DNA of 64,000 nucleotides from Candidatus Manganitrophaceae bacterium (GCA_016200325.1 JACQEZ010000007.1:62001-126000), one strand, 5' to 3'. Shown: positions 25,567 to 36,236, counted from the first letter of the stretch. A program made the numbers and translations. Notes: a model not told the origin generated them from the sequence alone.

Positions 25567-26055
25567 GAGATATGGAATTCATCCCCTTCAAAACAATCCA
25601 TTCGCCGCCTGATGGAATAAAGAAGCGATGTCTGTCCGTTTTACAACGTCTCACTCCTTTTGAAAAAAAAGACATCTTGTCCTGAGTCAAAGTTGACAGA
25701 CATTTTTCCTGAGGGTATAGTGCGTATGCGCGCTGGGCATACCTATTCCTTGCCTCGCCTGCCCTCCGAAAGGGCTGCTATGCTCCTGACTATACCTAGA
25801 TATATTCACCTGTTTATGCGTTTCTCTTCAGTCCCCCCCTCCGTTTGTGCCAAGCGATCACCCATAGCGGGTTCATTCAAATATATCGACTCGATCGTTT
25901 CCATTCGGGCTAATCGAAGAGCGTGTCGTCAATTGAATATTTTGATGCTATACCTTATTAGTATAATATGGCTATGGAAATAATAGGGGAGGGAGTGCCG
26001 TTACAATTCTTGAGAGAAATATGAATAGTTCAATGCGACGCGCGTCGGAAGGAAC
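25567..26055. other. 489-base intergenic region, no convincing gene
   Basis: More AT-rich than the flanks. Open frames here have poor codon character and no good ribosome site. A TATAAT hexamer at 25962-25967 might be the -10 of a promoter for the downstream hybrid kinase, but no good -35 is seen at the right distance. Confidence 0.5.
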
Positions 26056-28605
26056 ATGATCCCTGAACACAATCCACCACAAATCGGCCGGCCCTTTGAC
26101 AGGATCCGGAAAATTATTCCTGAGGGGCGGGCCCTTCCGGAGAGAGAATGGAGGGTCCGACATCGCGTCATTCTCCTCTTGACCTGGCTCCACGCGCTCG
26201 GACTCTCCTTATTCGGAGTCTATCAAGGGTTCGGTGCCTTCCAGAGCTTTGCCGAGGGAGCGGTCATTGCCGCCGCTGCGCTCGCGGCAAGCTGGACGAG
26301 AATTGGCCGCAGTGCCCGATCCGCGGCGGCAAGCCTCGGCCTCATTACCTCTTCAGCCATCCTGGTCCAATTCTCCGGCGGCTTCATCGAAGCCCATTTC
26401 CACTTCTTCGTGATGCTGGCGGTGATCTCTCTCTACGAAGATTGGATTCCCTACCTTCTCGCCATTCTCTTCGTGGTGGTGGAGCACGGTTTCACCGGTC
26501 AATTCGTTCCGCTGGTCGTCTACAATCATACCGATGCATTCGCTCATCCGTGGAAGTGGGCGATCATTCACGCTGTCTTTGTTTTATGCGAAAGTGTCGT
26601 CCTCTTGGCCAACTGGAAGATCAGCGAGTGGGCACGCGCCCGCATCGATCTTCTGTTGAACTCCGCGGGGGATGCAATCATCGGATTGGACCTCGATGGG
26701 ATCATCGCTTTTGCAAATCCGGCCGCGGTGAAGATGGCGGCATATCCGTTGGAAGCGCTGGTCGGCCAGCCGATCGAGCGCATCCTGTTGGATGAAGAGA
26801 AAATTCTCTCCTATCCTGGCGTGACTCTAAACAACTCGGTCCCGCCGGAGCGGGCGTCTCCCCGCGCCGATAAGGTGGTTTTGCGCAGAGATGGCATGCG
26901 CCTCTTGGTCGATTTATCGAGCAATCCAATTCTCGAACAGGGGGTGATCGTCGGCACCGTTGTGACTCTCAAGGATGTTACTGAGCGTAGACTCGCTGAG
27001 GAGAAGTTAAAGAAAACCTTCTCCCTGCTCAGCGCGACGCTGGAATCGACGACGGATGGAATTCTGGTGGTCGATAGAGAGGGGAGAATCGAAAGATATA
27101 ATCAGAAGTTTATACAGATGTGGACCATTCCCGATTCTATTGTGGCGTCCCAAGATGACAGCAAAGTGCTGGGCCATCTCCTCGATCAATTGAAGGATCC
27201 GGAAGGATTTTTGAAGAAGGTGAGAGAGCTGTATACCCGATTGGATGCGGAGAGCTATGATCTGTTGGAATTCAAGAACGGACGGGTTTTCGAGCGCTAC
27301 TCGCAGCCGCAGCGGGTCGGCGGGGAGAATGTCGGGCGGGTCTGGTGTTTTAGAGACATCACCGAACGGAAGCAGCTGGAAGAGCAGCTTCGGCATGTCC
27401 AGAAGCTTGAAGCGGTCGGACAACTCACCGGCGGGGTCGCCCATGAATTCAACAATATTCTTATGGCCATTACGGGAAACCTGGCGCTCGCACTCGACCA
27501 GTTGCCGCCGGAAAGCGATCTGCATGGTCTCCTCGATGGAGCCGAGCAGGCCGCTTGGCGGGCAGCGGGGTTGACCAAGCAGCTTCTCTCATTCAGTCGG
27601 CGGAATCCCATTGACCTGAAACCCCAGCATCTCGGCGCGGAGGCCAAGGAGGTTGCCCGCTTGGTGCGCCAAGCGATCGATCGGCAAATTCAGATGAAGG
27701 TCGAGACCGACGGCGACCTCTGGCCTGTATTGGCCGATTTGGGGCAGGTGAACCAGCTCATTATGAACCTCTGTGTCAATGCCCGCGATGCCATTCTGGA
27801 GCGGGTCGGAAAAAATGTCGGGAGTGCTTCTTCGGCGAGTTGGGAGCCGAGGATCGTGATCCGGGTCGAAAATGTTCATGTCGATGAGGTCCACTGCCGG
27901 GTTTACCCCAATGCCAAAACCGGAGATCATGTCTGCCTCCAGGTCTCGGACAACGGCATCGGAATCGATGAGGACATTCGCCACCGGATCTTTGAACCGT
28001 TCTTCACAACAAAAAAGGTCGGCCGCGGCACCGGTTTGGGCTTATCCGCAGTGTATGGAATTGTCACCGTACATCAAGGCTGGATTGAATTGCAGAGCAC
28101 GAAGGGAGAAGGGACCCTTTTCTCGGTTTATTTCCCTCGGACCGAGAAGACGGCGAATCCACCCCCATTACCTTCAGCCGAGAAGCTGGTGACCGATGGG
28201 GGAAAAACCATTTTCCTGGTCGATGATGAGGAGGCGATTCGCTTCTTGGGAAAGACCATCCTGGAACATAAAGGCTACCGGGTGCTGACGGCCGGGGATG
28301 GCCGGGAAGCAATCGAGGTTTTCTCCCAAAAGAAAGAAGAAATTGATCTCGTCATCCTCGATCTAACGATGCCTTACCGATCGGGGGGAGAAGTCCTTCA
28401 CCTCTTGCGGCAAATGGAGCCGACATTGAAAGTAATCATCTCAAGCGGCCATCAGGCCGAACATTCTTTCGACTTCGGGGAGGTCGTCTTTCTGCCGAAG
28501 CCTTACCGTCCCGCCGATCTTCTCCGCATTGTGATTGAAGCCTTTGAGCAGCCTTCCAATACGGCCAATACACATTCGATTAAACAGTCCGAGGGAGATT
28601 TGTAA
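26056..28605 (+). CDS. membrane-bound hybrid histidine kinase with PAS domains
   Basis: An 849-residue hybrid kinase. Residues about 35-195 hold five to six membrane segments with buried histidines ([44 protein letters not shown]). Two PAS-type domains follow ([23 protein letters not shown] and [20 protein letters not shown]), then the dimerisation/phosphoacceptor helix with His463 in [11 protein letters not shown], the ATPase domain ([34 protein letters not shown]) and a C-terminal receiver with Asp769 in VILDLTMPY. Ligand unknown; the His-bearing membrane domain also occurs in front of other signalling outputs. No dedicated partner regulator lies next to it. Confidence 0.88.
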   Translation: MIPEHNPPQIGRPFDRIRKIIPEGRALPEREWRVRHRVILLLTWLHALGLSLFGVYQGFGAFQSFAEGAVIAAAALAASWTRIGRSARSAAASLGLITSSAILVQFSGGFIEAHFHFFVMLAVISLYEDWIPYLLAILFVVVEHGFTGQFVPLVVYNHTDAFAHPWKWAIIHAVFVLCESVVLLANWKISEWARARIDLLLNSAGDAIIGLDLDGIIAFANPAAVKMAAYPLEALVGQPIERILLDEEKILSYPGVTLNNSVPPERASPRADKVVLRRDGMRLLVDLSSNPILEQGVIVGTVVTLKDVTERRLAEEKLKKTFSLLSATLESTTDGILVVDREGRIERYNQKFIQMWTIPDSIVASQDDSKVLGHLLDQLKDPEGFLKKVRELYTRLDAESYDLLEFKNGRVFERYSQPQRVGGENVGRVWCFRDITERKQLEEQLRHVQKLEAVGQLTGGVAHEFNNILMAITGNLALALDQLPPESDLHGLLDGAEQAAWRAAGLTKQLLSFSRRNPIDLKPQHLGAEAKEVARLVRQAIDRQIQMKVETDGDLWPVLADLGQVNQLIMNLCVNARDAILERVGKNVGSASSASWEPRIVIRVENVHVDEVHCRVYPNAKTGDHVCLQVSDNGIGIDEDIRHRIFEPFFTTKKVGRGTGLGLSAVYGIVTVHQGWIELQSTKGEGTLFSVYFPRTEKTANPPPLPSAEKLVTDGGKTIFLVDDEEAIRFLGKTILEHKGYRVLTAGDGREAIEVFSQKKEEIDLVILDLTMPYRSGGEVLHLLRQMEPTLKVIISSGHQAEHSFDFGEVVFLPKPYRPADLLRIVIEAFEQPSNTANTHSIKQSEGDL

Positions 28606-28911
28606 GGAGCGATCTTGGCCGAATGGTAGAAGCGGCCATGAAACGAACCGCTTTCCCTCGCCGCCGCCATCCATGCTTCATTGAATTCCTTAGCCAGGTA
28701 ACGGATTGCATCAGAGGGAAAATATTGCCTTCGTCTGATGCTGCATAGGCAAATAGTGCCACTTGATCGGTTGGAGAAGGGTTCCCTTCTGCGATTCTAT
28801 GCCATCATTGTGGATGTTAAAGCGATGGTCCGTAACTTGCTCCGGTATCATTCCGATTGCCGTTCCAAAGTATCCGGTGTTCGGCCGGTTGATGTCCATT
28901 GCGGAGGAGAG
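28606..28911. other. 306-base gap before motA
   Basis: The frame of motA is open upstream to 28738, but that extension lacks the family's start and a ribosome site. Nothing else recognisable. Confidence 0.4.
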
Positions 28912-29709
28912 ATGAACGCCATTTTAGTTATTATTTTTATCGTTGCCCTATCCTTATTCTCCTCCACGGTGTTCCGGGATATCGGGATCGGCATGATGAT
29001 CAATCCCGATGCGCTGATGATTGTCGGCGGCGGCACCCTGATCTCCATTTTCCTCGGATTTCCGTTGAAGCGATTAAAAAGGACAGGGCACTACCTCCTC
29101 GATGCATTCCGGACGAAGTGGGACCGGGAAGGAACGACCGAAGATCTTCTCGAGATCGCGAAAATACACCGAAGGGCCGATATCAGAGGGATGGAAAGAG
29201 GGATCAAGCGAATCAAGGACGATTTTCTAAAGCTTGGCGCGAATCTTCTCATCAACAATCAAACCAATGACGAGATCAGGACCGCCATGGAAAAGGCGAT
29301 GGCGATCCGAATGATGGATCATCATTTTAGCCAAAATGTGCTGAAGACTGTCGCCAGGCTGACCCCTTCTTTTGGTTTGGCCGGTACGGTAATCAGTCTG
29401 ATCAAGATGTTTAATCACATGCAATCGATTGAGTCCATCGCACCGCATATGGCGGTGGCGATGATGTCGACCTTCTATGGGGTGATCATCGCAAACCTAT
29501 TTATGCTGCCGCTGAGCGCGAAATTAGAAGAACGCTCCATTCAGTCCGAGGCGCTGATGCAAAGCATCATTGAAGGAATCGAGGCGATTAATAATCGAGA
29601 ACATCCGATCCAGATCGAAGAGCGGATCAATGGATACTCCGATTTCGGCGACATCGGTCCGGTCCGGATCGGCAGTCTTCAAGCCGCCGTCAGAGGAAAC
29701 GATCGCTGA
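28912..29709 (+). CDS. motA: flagellar stator protein MotA
   Basis: About 265 residues of the MotA/PomA type, the ion-channel subunit of the flagellar stator in the inner membrane. Visible: TM1 ILVIIFIVALSLFSSTVF, GGGTLISIFLGFPL, the cytoplasmic loop carrying charged helices, and the TM3-TM4 region VARLTPSFGLAGTVISLIKMF and MAVAMMSTFYGVIIANLFMLPL with the conserved Pro and Gly. GGAGGAG 4 bases before the ATG at 28912 fixes the start. motB follows 49 bases downstream. Confidence 0.88.
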   Translation: MNAILVIIFIVALSLFSSTVFRDIGIGMMINPDALMIVGGGTLISIFLGFPLKRLKRTGHYLLDAFRTKWDREGTTEDLLEIAKIHRRADIRGMERGIKRIKDDFLKLGANLLINNQTNDEIRTAMEKAMAIRMMDHHFSQNVLKTVARLTPSFGLAGTVISLIKMFNHMQSIESIAPHMAVAMMSTFYGVIIANLFMLPLSAKLEERSIQSEALMQSIIEGIEAINNREHPIQIEERINGYSDFGDIGPVRIGSLQAAVRGNDR

Positions 29710-29758
29710 TCGCGCCCCCCGTCGATTGATTTGCGGTCGAATCGTAAAGGAGGACAGT

Positions 29759-30496
29759 ATGGAAGGATCGAAGAGAGAAAGAACGGCGGCTCAGCGGCGT
29801 TCGCCGGCCGCTTCCGTTCAGTCGCTTCAATCGCTCGTTGAGAGATCCAAGTCGTCGATCGACATCGATAGCAATTGGCTCATCACCCTCAGTGATGTTC
29901 TCTCGCTGTTGCTCGTCTTTTTCATCACGTTTATCGTGATCTCCAAAACGGCGGTGAAGCCTGCGCTTTCGGCATCGGAACCGGCCGATCGCCTCTCCTC
30001 TCCCGAGGCGGTCCCGGCAGGCCTTCCCTCCGACCGTGATCGGATCTTAGAGGAGATGCGCTCTGAAATAAAAAAACTCAACTTAGAAAAAGATGTTTCC
30101 ATCCATCCGGTCAACAAAGGGATGGTGATTACCCTAAAGGAAAAAGTGACCTTTCGGCCGGGAGAGGCCGAGGCGCTGGTGAGTTCGGAGCCGATCCTCG
30201 ATCAGATCGCCCGCCTTATTCAACGGAATCCCTCGTTGCAAATCGAGATCGAAGGACATACGGACAATCTCCCGATCAATACCCCCCTTTATCCCTCGAA
30301 TTGGGAGTTGTCGGTTGCGAGGGCGACGAACGTGTTAAAATATTTCATCACCCGTCACAATATCGCGCCGTCCCGTCTCTCGGTCCAGGGAAGTGCCGAT
30401 CAACGACCGATCGCCTCAAATGACACGCCGGAGGAGCGGGCGCTGAACAGGAGGGTCGAGATCAGATTGAAAGAGAAAGACCCTCGGCGCGATTAA
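29759..30496 (+). CDS. motB: flagellar stator protein MotB
   Basis: A 245-residue MotB. The single TM segment WLITLSDVLSLLLVFFITFIV includes the channel aspartate (the D of LSDVLSLL), then a plug/linker and an OmpA-like peptidoglycan-binding domain (IEGHTDNLPINTPLYPSNWELSVARA, RVEIRLKEKD). The start at 29759 follows AAAGGAGG; the frame upstream overlaps motA and is not used. The motor pair is separated from the filament genes by the hybrid kinase gene and two intergenic gaps. Confidence 0.9.
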   Translation: MEGSKRERTAAQRRSPAASVQSLQSLVERSKSSIDIDSNWLITLSDVLSLLLVFFITFIVISKTAVKPALSASEPADRLSSPEAVPAGLPSDRDRILEEMRSEIKKLNLEKDVSIHPVNKGMVITLKEKVTFRPGEAEALVSSEPILDQIARLIQRNPSLQIEIEGHTDNLPINTPLYPSNWELSVARATNVLKYFITRHNIAPSRLSVQGSADQRPIASNDTPEERALNRRVEIRLKEKDPRRD

Positions 30497-30612
30497 ATCC
30501 TCTGTCTGATTCTCTCCCTCCTTTTCTCTCAAGCCACCTTCCTTGACGTTCCGACCCCGCTGATATATTGTTGCCGTCAATCATTCGCGTTTCCACCCTG
30601 CGAGACCGCTCA

Positions 30613-31620
30613 ATGCGAGAATTAACGCTGTCCGATATTCAGGCTGCGGCGGAACGCCTGCGGGATCATGCCCGGCGCACCCCGATCGCCACGTCGCGTC
30701 AACTCAACCGGCAGGTCGGCACCGAGGTCTTTTGTAAGTGCGAAAACCTGCAGCGGGTCGGTGCCTTTAAATTCCGTGGCGCGCTGAATAGGATCAGCCG
30801 GCTGACTGAAGCGGAGCGCAAGCGGGGGGTCGTGGCATTTTCATCCGGAAACCATGCGCAGGCGGTCGCACTGGTTTCTCAGCTGTTCAATCTCCCGGCT
30901 GTGATCGTCATGCCGCACGACTCGCCTGTCGTTAAGCTCGCGGCGACGCGCAGCTACGGCGCGGAGGTCCTCCTCTATGACCGTTTGAAAGATGATCGCG
31001 AGGTGATCGCAAAAAAACTCTCGGACGAGCGGGGCCTGACGCTGGTGCCGCCCTTTGATCATCCCGATATTATCGCCGGGCAGGGGACCGTCGCGATCGA
31101 GCTTCTCACCGACCTGCCCGATCTCGATATTTTGGTGGTGCCGATCGGCGGCGGCGGACTTATCAGCGGATGCAGCATTGCGGCGCATGCGTTACGGGCC
31201 GGCATCCGTATCTTCGGCGTTGAGCCGGAGGGTGCAAACGACACCGCGCTCTCCCTCAAGCAGGGTGAAATTGTCTCGACCCCGCTCTCTCAGTCGATTG
31301 CGGACGGATTGCTCTCTCCCGCCCCCGGCCGGCTGACCTTCCCGATCATGCGACAACACCTGGAGTCGGTGGCGCTCGTCACCGACGCTGAAATCGCCGA
31401 GGCGGTCCGGTTCGTTTTGATTCGGATGAAATTGTTGGTGGAGCCGAGCGGGGCGGCCGCGCTTGCTGCGTTGATGGCGGGTAAAATTCCAAATGTGCAA
31501 GGCAAGAAAGTCGGCGTGGTTTTCTCGGGCGGCAATGTCGATCGGGAAGTATTGGCGAGGATATTGGTTTCAGGTTCAGAAAATGAAAGAAGCCCCGCGG
31601 CGGATGATTTATCTATTTAA
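30613..31620 (+). CDS. threonine/serine dehydratase-like PLP enzyme
   Basis: A 335-residue fold-type II PLP enzyme. Key features are the Schiff-base lysine K53 in GAFKFRGALN, the substrate loop SSGNHAQA, the phosphate-binding GGGGLISG and the late SGGNVD. There is no ACT regulatory domain, so it is of the catabolic or threo-3-hydroxyaspartate/serine racemase group rather than biosynthetic IlvA. Choosing among these needs more than sequence. Start at 30613 gives the family N-terminus MRELTLSDIQAA; no strong ribosome site is seen. Confidence 0.85.
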   Translation: MRELTLSDIQAAAERLRDHARRTPIATSRQLNRQVGTEVFCKCENLQRVGAFKFRGALNRISRLTEAERKRGVVAFSSGNHAQAVALVSQLFNLPAVIVMPHDSPVVKLAATRSYGAEVLLYDRLKDDREVIAKKLSDERGLTLVPPFDHPDIIAGQGTVAIELLTDLPDLDILVVPIGGGGLISGCSIAAHALRAGIRIFGVEPEGANDTALSLKQGEIVSTPLSQSIADGLLSPAPGRLTFPIMRQHLESVALVTDAEIAEAVRFVLIRMKLLVEPSGAAALAALMAGKIPNVQGKKVGVVFSGGNVDREVLARILVSGSENERSPAADDLSI

Positions 31621-31858
31621 ATAAGCTAAAATGCAATCCTGTCGGGGTGGAATCGTCCGCAAATCCGTAACAGAGCCCCCAACCGGTCGGTTGCGCTCCC
31701 TTGTTTTTATGCAGGTCTGAGCTGTCTTCATGACGGTTTGAGGTCGGTACCGAATGTCTCTTCATCGTCACACCCGCTTGTGTCCACGACGGCAATTTAA
31801 TTGCTCCCCTCACTTTCGGCGCCCGGATCGATCTCTCGAACGCTGACCCTCTGGATGA

Positions 31859-33481
31859 ATGATGGAAGTGATCAGTGTGATTCAACTGGTTTTGGCGTTA
31901 TTGGCGGCGATGGTAGTCTTGACCGCCCTTGCCAACCGACTTTCGGTGCCGGCGCCGCTGGTTTTAGTTTGCGCCGGAGTGGTCCTCGGGTTTATTCCTT
32001 GGTTCCCGCGGATTGAATTAAATCCCGATCTGGTTCTCTTTGTCTTCTTACCCCCACTGATTTATGCCGGGGCCTTTTATAGCTCTTGGCAGGCGGTCCG
32101 AAAGAACTTAAGACCGATTATTCTCCTCTCGTTCGGGCTGGTTCTCTTTACGATGGGGGTGATCTCTTTCCTGGCGCATTATTTTATCCCGGGGATGAGC
32201 TGGCCGGTGGCCCTGGTGCTCGGGGCGATCGTCGCCCCAACCGACGATGTGGCGGCGGCAACGATCGCCCGGCGCCTCTCATTGCCCCACCGAATTGTAA
32301 GCGTCCTGGAAGGGGAGGGGCTCTTTAATGATGCCGCATCTTTAACGGCGTTTCGGTTCGCCGCGGCGTCGGTTGTCTCTGGATCGTTTTCATTCGGCGG
32401 CGCATTATCGACGCTTTTCATGGTCATCGTCGGCGAGGTGGGCTATGGGCTGCTCCTCGGTTGGATCGTCGTCCATCTTCGACAGAGACTGAAAGACCCC
32501 ACCCTGGAGATTACCAGTTCCTTCCTTACCCCTTTTTTAGCCTACCTTCCGCCGGAGCTTTTGGGCGGATCGGGGGTGTTGGCCACTGCGGTCACCGGTC
32601 TTTATATCGGAAGTCGGAACTCGGAGACATTCAGCTGGAGCGTCCGATTAACTGGGATCCCGATCTGGCAGATGATGGTCTTTATTTTTAATAATCTTCT
32701 CTTTCTAATGACCGGCCTTCAGCTCCGGTCGGTGTTAAGACAGACCGCTGATTTTCCTCCTTCCACCCTTCTTTATTATGGCGTCTTAATTAGCGCCGGG
32801 GTGATTCTCTCCCGGATCGTCTGGGTTTTTCCCGCCTCTTTTTTACCCCGCGCGCTCAGCGCGCGCCTCAGAAAACGTGACCCGATGCCCCCGCTACGGC
32901 AGGTCTTCCTCGTCGCTTGGACCGGAATGCGCGGGTCGATCTCTCTGGCGGCCGCTTTTGGAATCCCCGTGGTCACGGAACTTGGAACCGCTTTTCCTCA
33001 ACGCAACCTGATTATCTTTCTTACCTTTTGCGTGATCATGAGTACGCTGGTTCTTCAGGGAATCACGCTCCCGCCGCTGATTGGTTGGCTCGGCCTTGAT
33101 CGGGATGGGGCAAGGGAGAAGCGGGGAGAGCACTATCAAGAAGCGCGCGCCCGGATGGAGGCGGCGAAAGCCGCCCTCGTCGAGATCGATACTTGGGAGG
33201 AAGAGGAGAAGTGCTCGGCCGAGACGGCGGAACATCTACGGGAACATTATGGAAAGCAACTTAAAAAGCTCAACCATCATCGAGACGAAGAGAGCGATGA
33301 GGCGTTTGGGCATCTGTCGCGAAGAGATACGGAGCTGCAGCTGAAGGTCTTGGCCAGAGAGCGATCCAAGGTAGTCGAACTTCGCAACGACGGGGTGATT
33401 ACCGACGGCGTGCTTCGCCTCATTGAACTTGATTTGGATCTGCAGGAGATGCGATTAAGGCAGAATGCGCATCTGGATTAA
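31859..33481 (+). CDS. Na+/H+ antiporter, CPA1 family
   Basis: A 540-residue inner-membrane cation/proton antiporter with about 12 membrane segments (residues 1-410). Ion-site motifs are LGAIVAPTDDVAAATIARR and EGEGLFNDAASLTAFRFA (catalytic ND pair); the late WTGMRGSISLAAAFGIPV is also diagnostic. The final ~130 residues are cytoplasmic and strongly charged, probably coiled coil, as in YjcE/NhaP-type proteins. Tandem ATGs begin the gene. Stands alone on the plus strand; its neighbour downstream is convergent. Confidence 0.88.
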   Translation: MMEVISVIQLVLALLAAMVVLTALANRLSVPAPLVLVCAGVVLGFIPWFPRIELNPDLVLFVFLPPLIYAGAFYSSWQAVRKNLRPIILLSFGLVLFTMGVISFLAHYFIPGMSWPVALVLGAIVAPTDDVAAATIARRLSLPHRIVSVLEGEGLFNDAASLTAFRFAAASVVSGSFSFGGALSTLFMVIVGEVGYGLLLGWIVVHLRQRLKDPTLEITSSFLTPFLAYLPPELLGGSGVLATAVTGLYIGSRNSETFSWSVRLTGIPIWQMMVFIFNNLLFLMTGLQLRSVLRQTADFPPSTLLYYGVLISAGVILSRIVWVFPASFLPRALSARLRKRDPMPPLRQVFLVAWTGMRGSISLAAAFGIPVVTELGTAFPQRNLIIFLTFCVIMSTLVLQGITLPPLIGWLGLDRDGAREKRGEHYQEARARMEAAKAALVEIDTWEEEEKCSAETAEHLREHYGKQLKKLNHHRDEESDEAFGHLSRRDTELQLKVLARERSKVVELRNDGVITDGVLRLIELDLDLQEMRLRQNAHLD

Positions 33482-33550
33482 GGCCGGGAGGGGGCGCTGA
33501 TCCTAGACGCGGCGGAATGATATGATCGATCCATTGATGAATCGTCGGTA

Positions 33551-33835
33551 TTAAGAGGCTTTTTCCCAAACCGAGATCTTGTCTGGAGGGATATCTGTCA
33601 CGATAATATTGATTAAGCAGAAATCGCCTCCATTCGGATCCAAGCGATAGGAGAAATGTCGGTTTACGACTTTGAATACTTTCCGCGTGTTGTCAAAAGA
33701 GTAGCTGACACTGTCGCCGATATTCGGGACCGGAATAAACTCTCCATTTTTAAAGATCAGTTCGGGGTCTTGACTCGTTTCATGGGGAGTTGAGTCGTTT
33801 TCCGGTTTATACTGGAAGATGATTTTATAAGTCAT
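33551..33835 (-). CDS. small hypothetical protein
   Basis: A 94-residue protein, not recognised. Beta-rich with short charged turns (YKIIFQYKPENDS, GDSVSYSFDNTRKVFKVVNRHFSYRL). No signal or membrane segment. An AGAGGA box lies upstream of its ATG, and it follows the radical SAM gene on the same strand. Confidence 0.55.
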   Translation of the reverse strand: MTYKIIFQYKPENDSTPHETSQDPELIFKNGEFIPVPNIGDSVSYSFDNTRKVFKVVNRHFSYRLDPNGGDFCLINIIVTDIPPDKISVWEKAS

Positions 33836-33869
33836 CAGCGACGTCCTCTTTATAAAATAAAAGCGGCAA

Positions 33870-35726
33870 TCAGGATAAATCGGACGGGCTGTTCAGAGGT
33901 CCTTTGGCGTTGCCTCGCCCCACTTCTTGCAGCGTCGTTTCCGACGGTTCGGTGGAGAGGGTGGGGAGCACCCGGAGGGGGTGGCCCTTGCGAGCCGTCG
34001 GCGTGGTTGCCAGATCCAGATGGGTTTTCGCCGTTGGATCGTTCTCGACCCGGCGGCTGATCCGATACAGCTTCAACGACAGACGCGCCATCCCGAAGAG
34101 GGCCGCGCTCACCTCCCGCAAGCGACGCCAGGCGAAGGTCGCCGCCCCTTCACGCGGAAAAGAGGGCCGCCGCTCGGAGGGATGTTTTCTCCGGAAGACG
34201 CCGGCTTGAAGCGGGTGAACCCGCTCGACGAACATCGATCCACAAAACCAGATCATCTGCCCCAGCAGCTTTCCGACGCTGTGTCCTTCTGCTTTTCTCC
34301 GGCGAAAGATCGTCTCAATGTGCTCATCCGTGTAGAAGGATCTCCACGCGCTGTTATACGCCCGCATCCACTCTTGTTCGGACATCTTCGGATGGTGCGT
34401 GCAGGGGTGTTCGGTATCATACTTGTTTAGGTCGGGATCGAGCCAGCTCCCTTCTTTGACCATAATCTGATGGTCCTCCGATCCGGGGAGGGGGGTGAGA
34501 ACGAAGAACTCGACCAGGTCGAGCGGCAGCTCGTTCTTGAGGACCTCGACGTCGCGCATGACCGATTCGTAGGTGTCGTTCGGAAAACCGATGATGTAGC
34601 CGGCGAAGGTCACCGCATTGGCCTTTCGCCAGGCCTGAAGCATCTCGCGGTATTCTTCGACATGATTCTGTTTCTTGCCGGTCTCTTTCAAGGTTTCCGG
34701 ATTGACATTCTCCAATCCGATAAAAACCTTTCGGCAGCCGGCTTTCGCCGCCTTTTCGATGAAGCGCGGAAGCCGATGGCTGGCAGTATCGACCTGGATG
34801 GTGAGGGAGATCTTGATCTTATCCCGCTGGCGCAGGAGGATGATTCGGTCAAAGATCGACTCCCAGTTTCGATTCCTTGCAAAATCGTCGTCGGTAATAA
34901 AATAGCAGCTCAGGCCGCGGCGATGGTTCTCGCGAATAATCGCCTCGATGTCGTCGGCGGTCCGCCAGCGTGATTTTCTCCCTTGAACATTGATGATCGT
35001 GCAGAAGCTGCATTCAAACGGACATCCTCTCCCGGCGTCAAACGTGGTCATTTGGCCGACAATGCGCGAGACCACGTGGTGCGGCAGAATCGGCATCGGC
35101 TGACCTTGAAGCGACGGCAGATCGTTCATGAAGTTATAGAGCGGTTTTAATCGATCATAGAGGGCATCTTCCAGGACCTCTCCCCATTTTTCTTCCACCT
35201 CGCCGGCGACGAGCGTGATTCCGTCCGCCATCGCCGCGGTGAGCTCCTCGGGAAGGGTCTCCAGCATGGAGAGACAGCCGCTGACATGGAACCCGCCGAT
35301 CAGGGTTTGGACCCCCGCGGCGCGGAACGGTTTTGCCAGGTCCAAGGTCCGTGGATATTGATTCGATTGAACCCCGGCAAAGCAGACGATCCCCTTTGCT
35401 CCCGGCTCGGTCAGCTGCCGAATAATTTGGTTGACCGGAATTCTCTGGTTAATCTCGTCGTAGACATCGATGGTGAGATGGATCCCCGGTCCCAGGCGCC
35501 CCGAGAGCTGAACCGCCTCGGTGATGGTGTAGAGGCAAGCCAATGTATTGCTTGGAATGCACGAGCGCATCCATCGAATGACGTATCCTTCTTCATCATA
35601 ATGAGAGGGCTTGATCAGGACGACGCGGAACAGTTGAGAGGGGATAGACTCTTTTTTAGAGGCGAGCGTATTGGTCATTTTCATATCTGCTGTTTTGTCT
35701 CCCATACCACTTTGGTGATCCGGCAT
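33870..35726 (-). CDS. B12-binding radical SAM protein
   Basis: A 618-residue protein with an N-terminal cobalamin-binding-like Rossmann domain (about residues 30-190; VVLIKPSHYDEEGYVIRWM, IVCFAGVQSNQYPRTLDLAKPF) and a radical SAM barrel with GRGCPFECSFC, a CX3CX2C cluster motif that binds the SAM-coordinating [4Fe-4S]. Later segments ITDDDFARNRNWESIFDRI and FIGLENVNPETL are typical of BchE/HpnJ-like methylases and cyclases. The C-terminal ~100 residues are basic. A GGAGAGGA box precedes the ATG. Substrate unknown. Confidence 0.85.
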   Translation of the reverse strand: MPDHQSGMGDKTADMKMTNTLASKKESIPSQLFRVVLIKPSHYDEEGYVIRWMRSCIPSNTLACLYTITEAVQLSGRLGPGIHLTIDVYDEINQRIPVNQIIRQLTEPGAKGIVCFAGVQSNQYPRTLDLAKPFRAAGVQTLIGGFHVSGCLSMLETLPEELTAAMADGITLVAGEVEEKWGEVLEDALYDRLKPLYNFMNDLPSLQGQPMPILPHHVVSRIVGQMTTFDAGRGCPFECSFCTIINVQGRKSRWRTADDIEAIIRENHRRGLSCYFITDDDFARNRNWESIFDRIILLRQRDKIKISLTIQVDTASHRLPRFIEKAAKAGCRKVFIGLENVNPETLKETGKKQNHVEEYREMLQAWRKANAVTFAGYIIGFPNDTYESVMRDVEVLKNELPLDLVEFFVLTPLPGSEDHQIMVKEGSWLDPDLNKYDTEHPCTHHPKMSEQEWMRAYNSAWRSFYTDEHIETIFRRRKAEGHSVGKLLGQMIWFCGSMFVERVHPLQAGVFRRKHPSERRPSFPREGAATFAWRRLREVSAALFGMARLSLKLYRISRRVENDPTAKTHLDLATTPTARKGHPLRVLPTLSTEPSETTLQEVGRGNAKGPLNSPSDLS

Positions 35727-35829
35727 ATCGTCCTCTCCCGAAGATGAGGTTTATTAAAGAATGCATCCGAAACAATTCCGAGGACCTTCTTGGGAGATGA
35801 AACGAATCCGAAATCGAAAGGGGTTGCTC

Positions 35830-36078
35830 CTAGGAAGCCTCTTCCATTTTTAGAAGTCTCTCCAACTTTCCTTTAATGAATACCTCGGCCGATTTATCCT
35901 TGGAGTCAAGATAGTCATCGATATAGACTCTGCGTATTTCCTTATAGCCGTGCCCCTTTCGAGCCACTTTATAGGAAGCACCGCTGAACCAATCCGATGC
36001 AAAGTGAAGTTCATGTTGATTTCCGCCGATTTCTTGATAAAAATCTAAAATGATCTGTTTTGCAGCTTCTTGATCCAC
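35830..36078 (-). CDS. small hypothetical protein
   Basis: An 82-residue charged protein starting with GTG, with AGGAG 3 bases upstream. Helix MDQEAAKQIILDFYQEIGG is followed by VARKGHGYKEIRRVYIDDYLDSKDKS. No family recognised. It lies 45 bases after the 37-residue lysine-rich gene on the same strand and 103 bases upstream of the radical SAM gene. Confidence 0.55.
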   Translation of the reverse strand: MDQEAAKQIILDFYQEIGGNQHELHFASDWFSGASYKVARKGHGYKEIRRVYIDDYLDSKDKSAEVFIKGKLERLLKMEEAS

Positions 36079-36122
36079 ACGCTCCTCTTATTTCGGATGG
36101 AAGATGAATCGATCCGGCCATT

Positions 36123-36236
36123 TTATCTGATGGAGCCTCGGGTCTCCTTCGCAGCCCTTTTGTCGGCTTTTTTTTCTTTCATGCTCTTGGCCGGTTTCTT
36201 TTTGGTCTGTTTCTTTGCATCTTTTCCTTTACTCAT
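36123..36236 (-). CDS. 37-residue lysine-rich small protein
   Basis: A short gene found by reading the minus strand: the product starts MSKGKDAKKQTKKKPAKS and ends in GSIR; 14 of 37 residues are lysine. AGGAG lies 7 bases before the ATG. Small basic proteins beginning MSKGKDxKKxTKKKPAK occur widely in proteobacteria as uncharacterised proteins. Strong charge suggests nucleic-acid or ribosome contact (inference). Confidence 0.7.
   Translation of the reverse strand: MSKGKDAKKQTKKKPAKSMKEKKADKRAAKETRGSIR

Noticed and set aside
25660-25983. 107-residue plus-strand open frame between PilZ and kinase genes
   Set aside because: No ribosome site, atypical composition and no recognisable similarity; treated as intergenic.
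31613-31885. 90-residue minus-strand frame before the antiporter gene
   Set aside because: Unstructured composition, overlaps the dehydratase end and the antiporter start, no ribosome site.
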